Below, one piece after another: positions 7,699 through 18,037 of a DNA stretch of 44,501 bases. This DNA comes from Desulfuromonas sp. Lineage in GTDB: Bacteria > Desulfobacterota > Desulfuromonadia > Desulfuromonadales > Geothermobacteraceae. Both the position numbers and the translations under genes were made by a program. Positions within the stretch are counted from its first letter, which is position 1; each line of letters starts with the position of its first letter. The notes beneath the pieces were generated by a model. The model saw only the letters and a list, made by a program, of their open reading frames with translations, ran no database searches and was not told where the DNA came from. Where the stretch lies: the NCBI GenBank assembly GCA_002868905.1, contig PKUA01000065.1, forward strand, positions 1 to 44,501, given 5' to 3'.

Positions 7699-7914
7699 AG
7701 TTCCGTCAACGGTCTCGAGCTGGTTTGAGTCGTGATGGCGGGGAGCGCTTGTGCCTGTTTTTTCAGCAGTCGTGCCTTGCCGGATGCCGAGGACAACAAG
7801 TTCAGGACCTTCTGCAAGTCCCATCGAATACGGCAGAACCGCCGTTGAACCGGGATTCTGCCCCGGTGTCCGGTCTCATGCGCTCCTCGCTTGAAACAGT
7901 GATGGGTCAGGATT

Positions 7915-7929
7915 GCATAGAGGGTGCCA
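7915..7929 (-). promoter_or_regulatory. sigma-54 (RpoN) promoter upstream of draT
   Basis: The minus strand reads TGGCACCCTCTATGC. The -24 element TGGCAC is perfect, the -12 element is ATGC in place of TTGC, and the GG and GC dinucleotides have the canonical spacing. It sits just past the stop of the upstream gene and points at draT, consistent with NtrC- or NifA-dependent expression. Confidence 0.7.
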
Positions 7930-7937
7930 GCCGGAAT

Positions 7938-8573
7938 TCAGAGTCGGTCGAAGTCGATCAGCAGCGCGGTGGGGATGAAGGTGTCGAGCTCAAGCAGGGG
8001 ATGGCCGAACAGATCGGTGGCGAATTGCCCGAGCAGGTCGAATTCCTCGGTAAACAGCTGACGGAAAGGGTGGCGGATTTCGCTGAGGGAGAGTGGGTCG
8101 GTTTCCTTGAAGTTCAGGGTGCACCAGTCATCGGCAAACACTTCGCCGCTGTCGTCGACATGCGGCAGGCCGTGCAGGCGGCAGGTCATCGGCCTGTAGG
8201 CATAGACCAGGCAGCTTCCGTCGGGCCCGAGCAGGGGGCAGGGGGTCTGGTCGTCTTCCGGCATCTCCTGCCAGTCGGCATGGGGTAGCCGGTTCAGAAT
8301 ATAGGGATGAACAAAGCCGGGCCACAAATCGGTCAGTTCATCGCGGCGGGACGTTGCCTTGCGCAGGCACGTGTTGCGGATGCCTGCGGGCAGCAGGTTA
8401 AACCCCTCCTGAAGGAGGCGAGCATCAAGCAGGGAGATTTCGAACAGGCCACGGCAGCAGGCGGAGCATCCCTGGTGGCAGGTGATCTGTTCCCCGTAGC
8501 GGGAGCAACATTCGCCAAACCAGGTGTCGACACCCTTTAAAAGCCGACGATAACGGGTGAGAAGGTTCAGCAA
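7938..8573 (-). CDS. YkgJ/UPF0153-type cysteine-cluster protein
   Basis: 211 residues, soluble. Cysteine cluster CHQGCSACCRGLFEISLLDARLL near residue 32, then CPLLGPDGSCLVYAYRPMTCRLHG around residues 112-135: this is the zinc- or iron-chelating arrangement of the YkgJ family (CxxGCxxCC...CPxL...GxCxxYxxRPxxCRxxG). The family's biochemical role is not settled; metal binding is inferred from the cysteines. Its start overlaps the end of the DUF815 gene by 7 bp, so it is the second cistron of that pair. Confidence 0.85.
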   Translation of the reverse strand: MLNLLTRYRRLLKGVDTWFGECCSRYGEQITCHQGCSACCRGLFEISLLDARLLQEGFNLLPAGIRNTCLRKATSRRDELTDLWPGFVHPYILNRLPHADWQEMPEDDQTPCPLLGPDGSCLVYAYRPMTCRLHGLPHVDDSGEVFADDWCTLNFKETDPLSLSEIRHPFRQLFTEEFDLLGQFATDLFGHPLLELDTFIPTALLIDFDRL

Positions 8574-9493
8574 GCGGTGTCGCCATCAGCGCGAGGCCGA
8601 TCCGCAGCTTCTGCCTGACGCAGCAGCCGTTCGCCGACCCAGTGCCGCGCAAACTGCAGGGCGGTTCGGCCGCACCGTTTGCTTTTTTCATGCGACCAGG
8701 CGATGGCGGCACGGGAGATTTCACTGTCCCACGGCAACGCTGAACCATGCTTTTTCGCCAGGTTGGTGACGCATTGCCTGACGACCTCCAGGTAGTGGTC
8801 CTGGGAGAACACATGGAAAGAAACCCAGAGACCGAAGCGGTCGGAGAGGGAGATTTTCTCCTCGACCCCTTCGCCGTGGTGAATTTCGTTGTTGACCATT
8901 TTGGCGCCGAGGTTGTCGGTTTCATATTCGGGCAGCAGGTGGCGCCGGTTCGAGGTGACATAGATCAGGACATTCTCCGGAGCGGCATAGACTGAGCCGT
9001 CGAGGGCGCTCTTGAGCATCTTGTAGCTTTTCTCGCCCGGCTCGAAGGAGAGGTCATCGCAGAACAGCAGGAATCGGTAGGGAAGGTGACGGATCTGCTG
9101 GAAAATGTCGGGCAGGCTCGGCAGGTCGTCCTTGTCCACCTGGACAATCCTCAGCCCCTGTTGCCAGTAACGGTTCAGGACGGCACGAACCAGCGATGAC
9201 TTGCCTGTACCACGCGCTCCCCAGAGCAGTATGTTGTTGGCCGGCAGGCCGGCAAGAAACTGCCGGGTGTTGATTTCGACCAGCTGTTTCTGCTCGTCGA
9301 TGCCGAGCAGTTCGTCAAGCTCGGTGGTGTCGATTGCCTCCATCGCTTCGAGCAGACCGTTCAGGGAGTGTCTGCGCCAGTTGGCAGCCGGGGTCTGAAC
9401 CCAGTCGAGTTGTTGTCGGGGACGTGGAAGGACCTGCTCTGCGGCGGCAAGGACCCGGCGGAGCTGCTGTTTCAGATCATCGTCAAGCTGCAT
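8567..9493 (-). CDS. DUF815-family P-loop ATPase
   Basis: 308 residues, cytoplasmic. The P-loop is GARGTGKSSLVRAVL (about residues 93-107) and the Walker B segment is FLLFCDDLSFE. Downstream motifs LIYVTSNRRHLLPE and ISLSDRFGLWVSFHVFSQDHYLEVV are typical of DUF815, a DnaA/IstB-like AAA family of undefined cellular role. AAGGAA lies just upstream of the ATG. The N-terminal ~75 residues precede the ATPase core and probably form a helical lid. It leads a two-gene unit with the Cys-cluster protein. Confidence 0.88.
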   Translation of the reverse strand: MQLDDDLKQQLRRVLAAAEQVLPRPRQQLDWVQTPAANWRRHSLNGLLEAMEAIDTTELDELLGIDEQKQLVEINTRQFLAGLPANNILLWGARGTGKSSLVRAVLNRYWQQGLRIVQVDKDDLPSLPDIFQQIRHLPYRFLLFCDDLSFEPGEKSYKMLKSALDGSVYAAPENVLIYVTSNRRHLLPEYETDNLGAKMVNNEIHHGEGVEEKISLSDRFGLWVSFHVFSQDHYLEVVRQCVTNLAKKHGSALPWDSEISRAAIAWSHEKSKRCGRTALQFARHWVGERLLRQAEAADRPRADGDTAC

Positions 9494-9657
9494 GTTCTGG
9501 ATTCCTTGGTGAAATTATTAAGGCTACATCTTAACTTTTCGCCTTGAATCGAGGCAAGAAGTGTTTCCTTACGCTAAAATGGGTGACGAACCCGAACGTT
9601 AGGTATATACTGAGCAACCATGACTAAAAAGGTCATCAATATCCAAGGAGAACAATT

Positions 9658-9843
9658 GTGACAAGGCAGATCGAAACCGGTTGTGAGGGAGCGAAGCAAC
9701 ACCGAGCCCACCTTTGCAGCCTGATGGAACGCGGGAAAACCGAAGAGATCAAGCAACGTACCGATCAACCGAAATTCAGCTGTCGCAACTGCCGGGCGGT
9801 TGCCAACAAGGCTGAAGATCTTTGCAAGCCGGAGCCGTTCTGA
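9658..9843 (+). CDS. small Cys-motif protein (GTG start)
   Basis: 61 residues with a GTG start; AAGGAG lies about 8 nt upstream. The first ~40 residues are charged and helical. The end reads FSCRNCRAVANKAEDLCKPEP, i.e. CxxC followed 11 residues later by C-x-P, which looks like a minimal zinc- or redox-binding knuckle. It ends 2 bp before the next gene, so the two are probably co-transcribed. No characterised relative was recognised. Confidence 0.65.
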   Translation: MTRQIETGCEGAKQHRAHLCSLMERGKTEEIKQRTDQPKFSCRNCRAVANKAEDLCKPEPF

Positions 9844-9845
9844 AG

Positions 9846-10621
9846 ATGAAAATACCAACTCTTTTGTTGTCGTGGTTGTTCATGGTTTTGTTCCTGGTCT
9901 CATCGAATGCATTGGCGGTCCAGGGGCCGGTGGTCTGGTTCGACCAGGGGCATGGTCAGGCTTTCCGGATCGACAAGGAAGGTCCCTTGCATCTGGGTGA
10001 TTTTGCCGATTTCATGGTGGAGAGAGGTGTGTCGTTAAGGGGCGGTAGCGGTGCGTTGACTGCAGACCTGCTCAAGACACTCGACGGGCTGATCATCGCC
10101 GGCCCTTTCAAGTCGTTGCAAGCCGAGGAGGTCAACGCGGTCAAGGGTTTTCTAAAAGAAGGCGGGCGACTGGTGATTCTGCTGCATATCGCGCCGCCGC
10201 TGAAGAACCTCCTTCATCCTCTCGGAGTCGATTTCTCCAATGGAGTGATTCGTGAGCAGCAAGGGGTGATCGAGGGGGAGCCGCTCAACTTTTCCGTGAC
10301 CGACCTCGATTCGCACCTGCTGTTCAAGGATTTGCAGGCCTTTCATCTCTATGGCGGTTGGGCATTGCAGGCTTTTTCCGAAAAGACCGCCATCATTGCC
10401 CGGACCTCCTCTTTGTCCTGGATTGACCTGAACGGTAATAAACAACTCGACAAGGGGGATGCCCGTCAGGCGTTCGGAGTGGTGGCCTCGGGTACGCATG
10501 GTGACGGCCAGTTCCTGGTCTTTGCCGACGACGCGATCTTTCAGAACCAGTTCTTTTCCGGAAACCGTGCTCTGGCAGCAAACCTCGCGGTCTGGCTGTC
10601 GCCAGGAGAGAAAGAGAACCC

Positions 10622-10625
<4 letters not shown>
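9846..10625 (+). CDS. exported DUF4350-like protein
   Basis: 259 residues. The signal peptide [24 protein letters not shown] is followed by [33 protein letters not shown], then DGLIIAGPF and [18 protein letters not shown], resembling the glutamine-amidotransferase-like fold of DUF4350 proteins. The C-terminal part ([19 protein letters not shown], then [12 protein letters not shown]) is the usual ending. The ATG at 9846 fits the signal peptide better than the in-frame start at 9822. The stop overlaps the GTG of the next gene (GTGA), indicating coupling. Function unknown. Confidence 0.75.
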
Positions 10626-12688
<2,063 letters not shown>

Positions 12689-12708
12689 CCTTAATTCTTG
12701 TCCTGCTC

Positions 12709-12969
12709 TCAGCCCTGTTTGGTCGTTGGGCCGCTAGCCACATCCACGCCAGCATTCAATTGATGTAAAGCATCCAGGACGTCGCTCAGTTGGCCAGGCG
12801 GGCCGCCCCCCATGTTCTCTTCACTCGCAACTTCCAGCTCACGGGCATCGTATTCCCAGCGTCGCAAGATGCTGAGTTTTTGCGAGCGGGAAAGGGCCGC
12901 CTGCCGCAGGACCTCATCGGGATGTTCAAAAACACTGGTCGGATCCAGTAACGCCTGATCGAGATTCAT
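12709..12969 (-). CDS. small conserved-looking protein, unknown function
   Basis: 86 residues, with GGAGGAGG 4-7 nt before the ATG. The core DPTSVFEHPDEVLRQAALSRSQKLSILRRWEYDARELEVASEE is helical and acidic/basic mixed, a pattern seen in short proteobacterial proteins of unknown role. The C-terminal half has GGGPPGQLSDVLDALHQLN. It converges with the YyaL gene, 20 bp apart. No signal peptide or membrane segment. Confidence 0.75.
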   Translation of the reverse strand: MNLDQALLDPTSVFEHPDEVLRQAALSRSQKLSILRRWEYDARELEVASEENMGGGPPGQLSDVLDALHQLNAGVDVASGPTTKQG

Positions 12970-13279
12970 CTTCCTCCTCCTCTCTCTTTGTCTGCAGCTG
13001 ATTCTATTTTAAACCTGATTCCAATCAGGGGGCGGTTTCACTTGCCTGGTCTGGCGATTTTTTCTTCAATTGGATTTGGCCAGTCTGCATCAAGGAAACA
13101 GAGCAGGGTTTTACATTTTTGGTACTCTTGTAAATGAGGCCGAGCCAACTTGCCGGGGAAACCAGGGCTATTGCTGCGGTGATTAACCATTGAACTGTAG
13201 GGGCGGCAAGCAGCGCCTCTACCAATTCAGGGTTTCGGTATTTATCCACTGGAGCAACAGTCTGCGTAAAGGAGAGGGA
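12970..13279. other. intergenic region upstream of ftsH
   Basis: 310 bp between the divergent small gene and ftsH. Nothing gene-like is visible. Its right third is one copy of the ~100-bp dispersed repeat (13169-13260). The ftsH ribosome site (AAAGGAGAGG) follows the repeat by about 8 bp, so the repeat is likely part of the ftsH leader. Confidence 0.6.
13169..13260 (-). repeat. dispersed ~100-bp repeat, copy 1
   Basis: Read on the minus strand, this segment aligns with 35616-35720: both contain TTGCTCC, then a GGATA-rich stretch, CCTGAAT, GGTAG, GGCGCTGCTTGCCG, CCCCTACAGTTCAATGG and TTAAT. This copy lacks an internal stretch of about 26 bp (the second half of the GC-rich hairpin) that copy 2 retains. 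It is a short non-coding mobile or REP-like element. Confidence 0.8.
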
Positions 13280-15238
13280 ATGCCGGGAATGTGGCACAGA
13301 TTTCTGCTGGTCATGCTGCTTCTGGTCGGAGCGGAACTCCTCTACGTCTATGTATTTCCGCCGCAACCGCCGGAACCTGTCGCCGAAATCTCCTACTCCC
13401 TGTTCAAGCAGAAGCTGGCAGGCGGGGAGGTCGCAGAGGTTGTGATGCAGGGGGCCGTCCTCACCGGTCAATTTGTTGCGGAGACATCGATCGCGTCGGA
13501 ACAGCTGATCAACCGGCGCGTCGTAAAAAATCAGGTTTTCCTCCGGTTCAAAACTATCATCCTGCCGGTGGAGGACCCTGACCTGCTCCCCCTTCTTGAC
13601 AGGAACGGAGTCGAGATCCGGGCCTTGCCCCCGGAAGAGACCTCGCTCTGGGTCACCATCCTGCTGAACCTCCTCCCCTGGGTCATTATCATCGGCGTCT
13701 GGTGGTACATCATCCGTCGGGTCCGGCAGCAGGGGGGGATCGGTGGCGGGGTTTTGAACAAGTTCGGCAAGTCGGGAGCCCAACTCTATTCCCGTGAGCA
13801 GTCGGGGGTGACGTTCAAGGATGTCGCCGGGCTGCAGGAGGCGAAACAGGAGCTTCAGGAAATTATCGCTTATCTGCGTGAACCGTCGAAATTCACACGC
13901 CTTGGGGGAAGGGTTCCGCGAGGCGTGTTGCTGGCCGGGCCGCCGGGGACCGGGAAGACTCTGATGGCTCGTGCCGTGGCCGGTGAAGCCGAGGTCCCGT
14001 TTTTCAGTATCTCGGCGTCGCAGTTCATCGAAATGTTTGTCGGCGTTGGCGCCAGCCGGGTCCGCGATCTGTTCACAAATGCCAAGAAAAGCGCACCGAG
14101 CATCATCTTCGTGGATGAGCTCGATGCCGTCGGTCGTGCCCGCGGAACCGGGTTGGGTGGGGGGAACGACGAACGGGAACAGACTCTCAATCAACTCCTC
14201 TCCGAACTCGACGGCTTCAACCCGCATGATGAAGTTATCGTGCTGGCCGCAACCAATCGACCTGACGTGCTGGATGCCGCTTTGCTCCGTCCCGGACGGT
14301 TCGATCGGCAGGTTGTCATCGATCGACCGGACTGGCGCGATCGGCTTTTGATCCTCCAGGTCCACACCCGGGACATGCCCTTGACCGAGGATGTCGATCT
14401 GGAGGTGATCGCCAAGGGAACTCCGGGGTTGGTCGGAGCCGACCTGCAGGGGCTCGTCAACGAGGCGGCGATGATCGCCGCCAGGGAGAGTGCGGAGAGC
14501 CTATCCATGACTCATTTCGAGGCGGCTGAGGATCGACAGCTGATGGGGATGGAGCGGAAGCTGGTCATGTCCGAGGAGGAGAAGTGGGTGACCGCGGTCC
14601 ACGAAGCCGGCCATGCCCTGGTGGCCAGGTGTCTGCCGAATACCGACCCGGTGCACAAGATCACTATCATCCCCCGTGGGCAGGCTCTTGGTTTGACCCA
14701 GCAATTGCCGGAGGATGATCGCTATCATTACCGCCGCAGCTATCTGCTCAGCCGGATGGCGGTCATGCTCGGCGGTCGGGAGGCGGAGAAGGTATGCTTC
14801 AACGAGGTGTCGACCGGTGGCCAGAATGATCTGCAGCAGGTTATGCATCTGGCGGAAAAGATGGTCTGCCAGTGGGGGATGAGCGAGAAGGTCGGTCCCC
14901 TCAGTTTTCCGCGCGGCGAAGAGCATCCCTTTCTCGGGAGACGATTGGCCACGGAGAAGACGTTCAGCGAGAGAACCGCTTGGGTGATCGACCAGGAGAT
15001 CAAGAAAATGGCTGTTTCCGCCCAGGAATGCACAGCGGCGATCATCCAGGAGAATGGGACTGCCCTCAAAGGGTTGGCGGAAAGGCTGCTCGAAGAGGAG
15101 TCTGTCGACCGTGACCAGTTTGAAACATATCTCTCCACCTTTGATCTGGTCTTGCCGAACGGACCGTGTGGAGAGATGTGCGGACCGGACATCCTGGCGG
15201 GGGAGTCAGGTTCTCGGGACGTAAACAACTCGGAATAA
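13280..15238 (+). CDS. ftsH: ATP-dependent zinc metalloprotease FtsH
   Basis: 652 residues; ATG at 13280 with AAAGGAGAGG just upstream. Membrane-bound AAA+ protease that degrades misfolded membrane and regulatory proteins. Order: TM helix ([19 protein letters not shown]), short periplasmic domain, second TM helix ([20 protein letters not shown]), AAA module with GPPGTGKT near residue 219, Walker [13 protein letters not shown] segment [20 protein letters not shown], then the zinc site HEAGH near residue 440 and a distal aspartate in [10 protein letters not shown]. Some normally rigid positions differ ([10 protein letters not shown] for ISGSDFVEMF; FVDELDA for FIDEIDA), suggesting a divergent paralogue rather than the housekeeping copy; this is inference. 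Confidence 0.94.
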   Translation: MPGMWHRFLLVMLLLVGAELLYVYVFPPQPPEPVAEISYSLFKQKLAGGEVAEVVMQGAVLTGQFVAETSIASEQLINRRVVKNQVFLRFKTIILPVEDPDLLPLLDRNGVEIRALPPEETSLWVTILLNLLPWVIIIGVWWYIIRRVRQQGGIGGGVLNKFGKSGAQLYSREQSGVTFKDVAGLQEAKQELQEIIAYLREPSKFTRLGGRVPRGVLLAGPPGTGKTLMARAVAGEAEVPFFSISASQFIEMFVGVGASRVRDLFTNAKKSAPSIIFVDELDAVGRARGTGLGGGNDEREQTLNQLLSELDGFNPHDEVIVLAATNRPDVLDAALLRPGRFDRQVVIDRPDWRDRLLILQVHTRDMPLTEDVDLEVIAKGTPGLVGADLQGLVNEAAMIAARESAESLSMTHFEAAEDRQLMGMERKLVMSEEEKWVTAVHEAGHALVARCLPNTDPVHKITIIPRGQALGLTQQLPEDDRYHYRRSYLLSRMAVMLGGREAEKVCFNEVSTGGQNDLQQVMHLAEKMVCQWGMSEKVGPLSFPRGEEHPFLGRRLATEKTFSERTAWVIDQEIKKMAVSAQECTAAIIQENGTALKGLAERLLEEESVDRDQFETYLSTFDLVLPNGPCGEMCGPDILAGESGSRDVNNSE

Positions 15239-15355
15239 CCCCAATCCATGCCATGTCAATCAAATGCTGAAAATCCAGGCCAACAGCCGGATTGGCAGCT
15301 CTTACCTGGATAATGAGACTATCTCCCCGGTTTGAACATTGTGATGCCCCTCGAC

Positions 15356-15394
15356 TTGACACGCTTCGTGAAGCCATGATAGTTTAATATTAAA
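15356..15394 (+). promoter_or_regulatory. promoter and candidate MarR operator
   Basis: TTGACA (15356-15361), 16-bp spacer, GATAGT (15378-15383). A perfect 12-bp palindrome TTTAATATTAAA (15383-15394) abuts the -10 box and would cover the transcription start, where an autoregulating MarR protein typically binds. Confidence 0.55.
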
Positions 15395-15415
15395 TCATTT
15401 AATGGGGAACTAATT

Positions 15416-15862
15416 ATGCCGACCAAGTATGCAGGAACTGATGTGGAACAAACTGCCTTGAACGCCTATATCACCTTGTTGAGGTGCACCGAGACGGTCA
15501 CTGCGGACACCACGCGGCACCTTGCAGGGTACAAGCTCACCATCGGGCAGTTCGGCGTGTTGGAGGTTTTGTTCCACCTCGGTTCGCTTTGTCAGCGGGA
15601 TATCGGACGTAAGCTGTTAAAGAGCGGTGGCAATATCACCACGGTGGTCGACAATCTGGAAAAGCGGGGCCTGGTGGTACGGAAACGGTCCGTGGACGAC
15701 CGGCGTTTTTACCAGGTGGAACTGACCGCCGATGGAAGGGAGTTGATCACGGCCATCATGCCACGCCAGGTCGAAGGGATCACCCGGCGCATGGCGGCCC
15801 TTTCGGCTGATGAACAAGCCATTCTTCGGCAACTATGTCGGAAACTGGGGGTAGGAGAATGA
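15416..15862 (+). CDS. MarR-family transcriptional regulator
   Basis: 148 residues. The winged helix-turn-helix is clear: LTIGQFGVLEVLFHLGSLCQRDIGRKLLKSGGNITTVVDNLEKRGLVVRKRSVDDRRFYQVELTADG, with the DDRR wing tip. The N-terminal helix (NAYITLLRCTETVTADTTRHL) and C-terminal helices form the dimer interface. Cysteines at LLRCTE and GSLCQ could sense oxidants or electrophiles. GGGGAA lies before the ATG. It heads a run of DoxX, a small membrane protein, pirin and WrbA genes, and probably represses them in response to quinones or electrophiles (inferred from context). Confidence 0.9.
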   Translation: MPTKYAGTDVEQTALNAYITLLRCTETVTADTTRHLAGYKLTIGQFGVLEVLFHLGSLCQRDIGRKLLKSGGNITTVVDNLEKRGLVVRKRSVDDRRFYQVELTADGRELITAIMPRQVEGITRRMAALSADEQAILRQLCRKLGVGE

Positions 15863-15965
15863 CGTTGCCTGGGGTCGGGTGGCGTCTGATCGTTTCTTGC
15901 GGGAACTGAGAAAAAAATTTGCAGAGATAGTTCAAGTTGAAACTATATTCGGAGAGGGTACCATC

Positions 15966-16409
15966 ATGGTCAAAAAAATATTCGAAACCAATAACGATAT
16001 CGGGTTGTTGATTCTCCGATTGACCTTGGGGGCCGTCATGCTGCCGCATGGACTCCAGAAAACTCTTGGCTTGTTTGGCGGCCACGGTTTTGCCGGAACC
16101 TACGGTTATTTTACCGGAACCGTCGGTTTGCCAGCCGTCGTCGCGGTGTTGGTGATTCTGGCCGAGTCGGCCGGAGCCATCGGCCTGGTGTTCGGTGCGG
16201 TCACCCGACTCGGAGCCCTCGGTATCGTTTCGGTCATGACCGGTGCTATCGTCATGGTGCACTGGAAAAACGGCTTCTTCATGAACTGGTTCGGACAGCA
16301 GGCGGGTGAAGGGTTTGAATACCACCTGCTCGCCATCGGAATGGCCATTGTGTTGTTGATCAAAGGTGGTGGCGCCTGGTCCGTTGACAGGCTGATTGCC
16401 AAACAATAA
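15966..16409 (+). CDS. DoxX-family membrane protein
   Basis: 147 residues with four predicted membrane helices: IGLLILRLTLGAVMLPHGLQK, LPAVVAVLVILAESAGAIGLVFGA, LGALGIVSVMTGAIVMVHW and YHLLAIGMAIVLLIKGGGAW. The LRLTLGAVMLPHGLQKTLGLFGGHGF N-terminus is characteristic of the DoxX/YphA family. GGAGAGGG precedes the ATG at 15966. Its role is probably membrane redox homeostasis; DoxX proteins are repeatedly found beside pirin and MarR genes, as here. Confidence 0.88.
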   Translation: MVKKIFETNNDIGLLILRLTLGAVMLPHGLQKTLGLFGGHGFAGTYGYFTGTVGLPAVVAVLVILAESAGAIGLVFGAVTRLGALGIVSVMTGAIVMVHWKNGFFMNWFGQQAGEGFEYHLLAIGMAIVLLIKGGGAWSVDRLIAKQ

Positions 16410-16424
16410 ATTTCGGAGAGACTC

Positions 16425-16634
16425 ATGTATGACTTCGTTATCAAGGGAGCGGTGGCCGGAGTTGCTGCCGCGCTGAACCTGCTGCTGGTTATCGATTTCT
16501 GGCAAAGTTTTTCTCTTATGGTCGCGTTCGGCGCTACCCTGGCCCAGGTCGTTCTGCTGACTGTCGGACTGTTTTGGCCCCGCCTCTACCCGCCGTTGGC
16601 ACCCGAATGTGCGGGGAAAGGAGGCAAACGATGA
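16425..16634 (+). CDS. small membrane protein, unknown
   Basis: 69 residues with two hydrophobic helices (VAGVAAALNLLLVIDFW and MVAFGATLAQVVLLTVGLFW) and a short basic tail. It starts 15 bp after the DoxX gene and its stop overlaps the pirin start (ATGA), so it belongs to the same operon. No known family was recognised. Confidence 0.72.
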   Translation: MYDFVIKGAVAGVAAALNLLLVIDFWQSFSLMVAFGATLAQVVLLTVGLFWPRLYPPLAPECAGKGGKR

Positions 16635-17329
16635 TCACACTTCGCCCGGCGGAAGAGAGAGGACAAGGCCGGCAGTCCTGGCTGGAAAGTCGGCACAGTT
16701 TCTCCTTCGCCGATTATTATGATCCACGGCATATGGGTTTTCGCAGTCTGCGGGTCATCAATCAGGACATCGTCCAGCCTAACCACGGTTTTCCGCTCCA
16801 TCCGCATAGTGATATGGAGATCCTCTCCCTGGTTCTGGAGGGGACGTTGCAGCATCGAGACAATATGGGGAATGAAGGTAATATTCCGGCAGGGGCGCTG
16901 CAGCGGATGACGGCCGGAACCGGCATTATGCACAGTGAGTGGAACCCCTCTGCCGATGATGTCGTCCACTTCCTGCAGATCTGGTTGCTCCCCGAACGAA
17001 AAGGGTTGGACCCGGGTTACGAACAGTGGGAACCGCCGTCTGGAAATGAACTGCCTGGCTGGAGTCTGCTCACTTCAAACGATGCCCGGGACGGTTCGGT
17101 CAAGGTCTGCCAGGATGTCGATCTTTGGCGTGTGCTGATTCAAGAGTCAGGGCAGGGGTCTTTCACCTTGAGGGGACAACGCGCTGCCTGGCTGCAGGTT
17201 ATCAGTGGCCGGTTACGGGTCAACGGAAAACAGCTGAGTGCTGGCGACGGGGCCGCCGTTGAGCAAGAGGAGACGCTGATAATGACAAGCGATCTTGGGG
17301 TGGACTTTCTCCTGTTCGACCTTGGATAA
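16631..17329 (+). CDS. pirin-family protein
   Basis: 232 residues, bicupin, cytoplasmic. The N-terminal cupin carries the pirin iron ligands: HPHSDMEILSLVLEGTLQHRDNMGN (two His) and GIMHSEWNPS (His and Glu). The opening SWLESRHSFSFADYYDPRHMGFRSLRVINQD is a family hallmark. AAAGGAGG precedes the ATG at 16631. Bacterial pirins such as YhaK and quercetinase-like YhhW respond to redox state or oxidise flavonoids and quinone precursors. Here it sits with wrbA and a MarR regulator, which supports a quinone/electrophile stress role. Confidence 0.92.
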   Translation: MITLRPAEERGQGRQSWLESRHSFSFADYYDPRHMGFRSLRVINQDIVQPNHGFPLHPHSDMEILSLVLEGTLQHRDNMGNEGNIPAGALQRMTAGTGIMHSEWNPSADDVVHFLQIWLLPERKGLDPGYEQWEPPSGNELPGWSLLTSNDARDGSVKVCQDVDLWRVLIQESGQGSFTLRGQRAAWLQVISGRLRVNGKQLSAGDGAAVEQEETLIMTSDLGVDFLLFDLG

Positions 17330-17380
17330 ACGTTCCGCGGTGGTTTAAGCAATGCTTGTTTTTTCAAAAGGAGGATAAAG

Positions 17381-18010
17381 ATGAGTGTCAAGGTTCAGGT
17401 GGTTTTCTACAGCATGTATGGTCACGTCCATCAAATGGCCGAAGCGATCGCGGCTGGCGCGAGGGAGGTCGAGTCCGCCGAGGTGCAGCTGCTGCAGGTT
17501 CCCGAACTGGTCCCGGCCGAGGCCCTGGAAAAGGCTGGAGCCTCGGGAGCCAAGCAGTCGATGGCCGATGTGCCTTACGCCACTCCGGAAGGTCTGGTCG
17601 AGGCGGATGCGATCATCTTTGGAACGCCGACCAGGTTCGGAAATATGGCATCCCAGATGCGTAATTTTCTCGATCAAACCGGGGGGGTGTGGGTGAAGGG
17701 TGGACTGATCGGCAAAGTCGGTTCGGTTTTCGCTTCAACCGGGACTCAGCACGGCGGGCAGGAGACGACCATCACCAGCTTCCATACCACGCTTCTGCAT
17801 CACGGAATGGTCATTGTCGGTGTCCCGTACAGCGAAACACGGTTGTCCAACATGGATGAGATCACCGGAGGGACCCCCTACGGTGCGACGACGTTGGCCG
17901 GTGCAGACGGTTCCCGCCAGCCAAGCGAGAATGAACTTGAGATTGCGCGGTTCCAGGGGCGGTACGTGGCCCGGATTGCACGTCGTTTGAAAAAAGGTTC
18001 CATTGATTAA
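17381..18010 (+). CDS. wrbA: NAD(P)H:quinone oxidoreductase, WrbA type
   Basis: 209 residues, the usual WrbA length. Flavodoxin-like fold with the FMN phosphate loop [14 protein letters not shown], then [22 protein letters not shown] and [33 protein letters not shown], all diagnostic. It reduces quinones by two electrons and so avoids semiquinone radicals. AAAGGAGG precedes the ATG. It lies 51 bp after the pirin gene and is likely part of the MarR-controlled group. Confidence 0.95.
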   Translation: MSVKVQVVFYSMYGHVHQMAEAIAAGAREVESAEVQLLQVPELVPAEALEKAGASGAKQSMADVPYATPEGLVEADAIIFGTPTRFGNMASQMRNFLDQTGGVWVKGGLIGKVGSVFASTGTQHGGQETTITSFHTTLLHHGMVIVGVPYSETRLSNMDEITGGTPYGATTLAGADGSRQPSENELEIARFQGRYVARIARRLKKGSID

Positions 18011-18037
18011 CCTGGCCAGTTGTGGCACATAGGGAGC

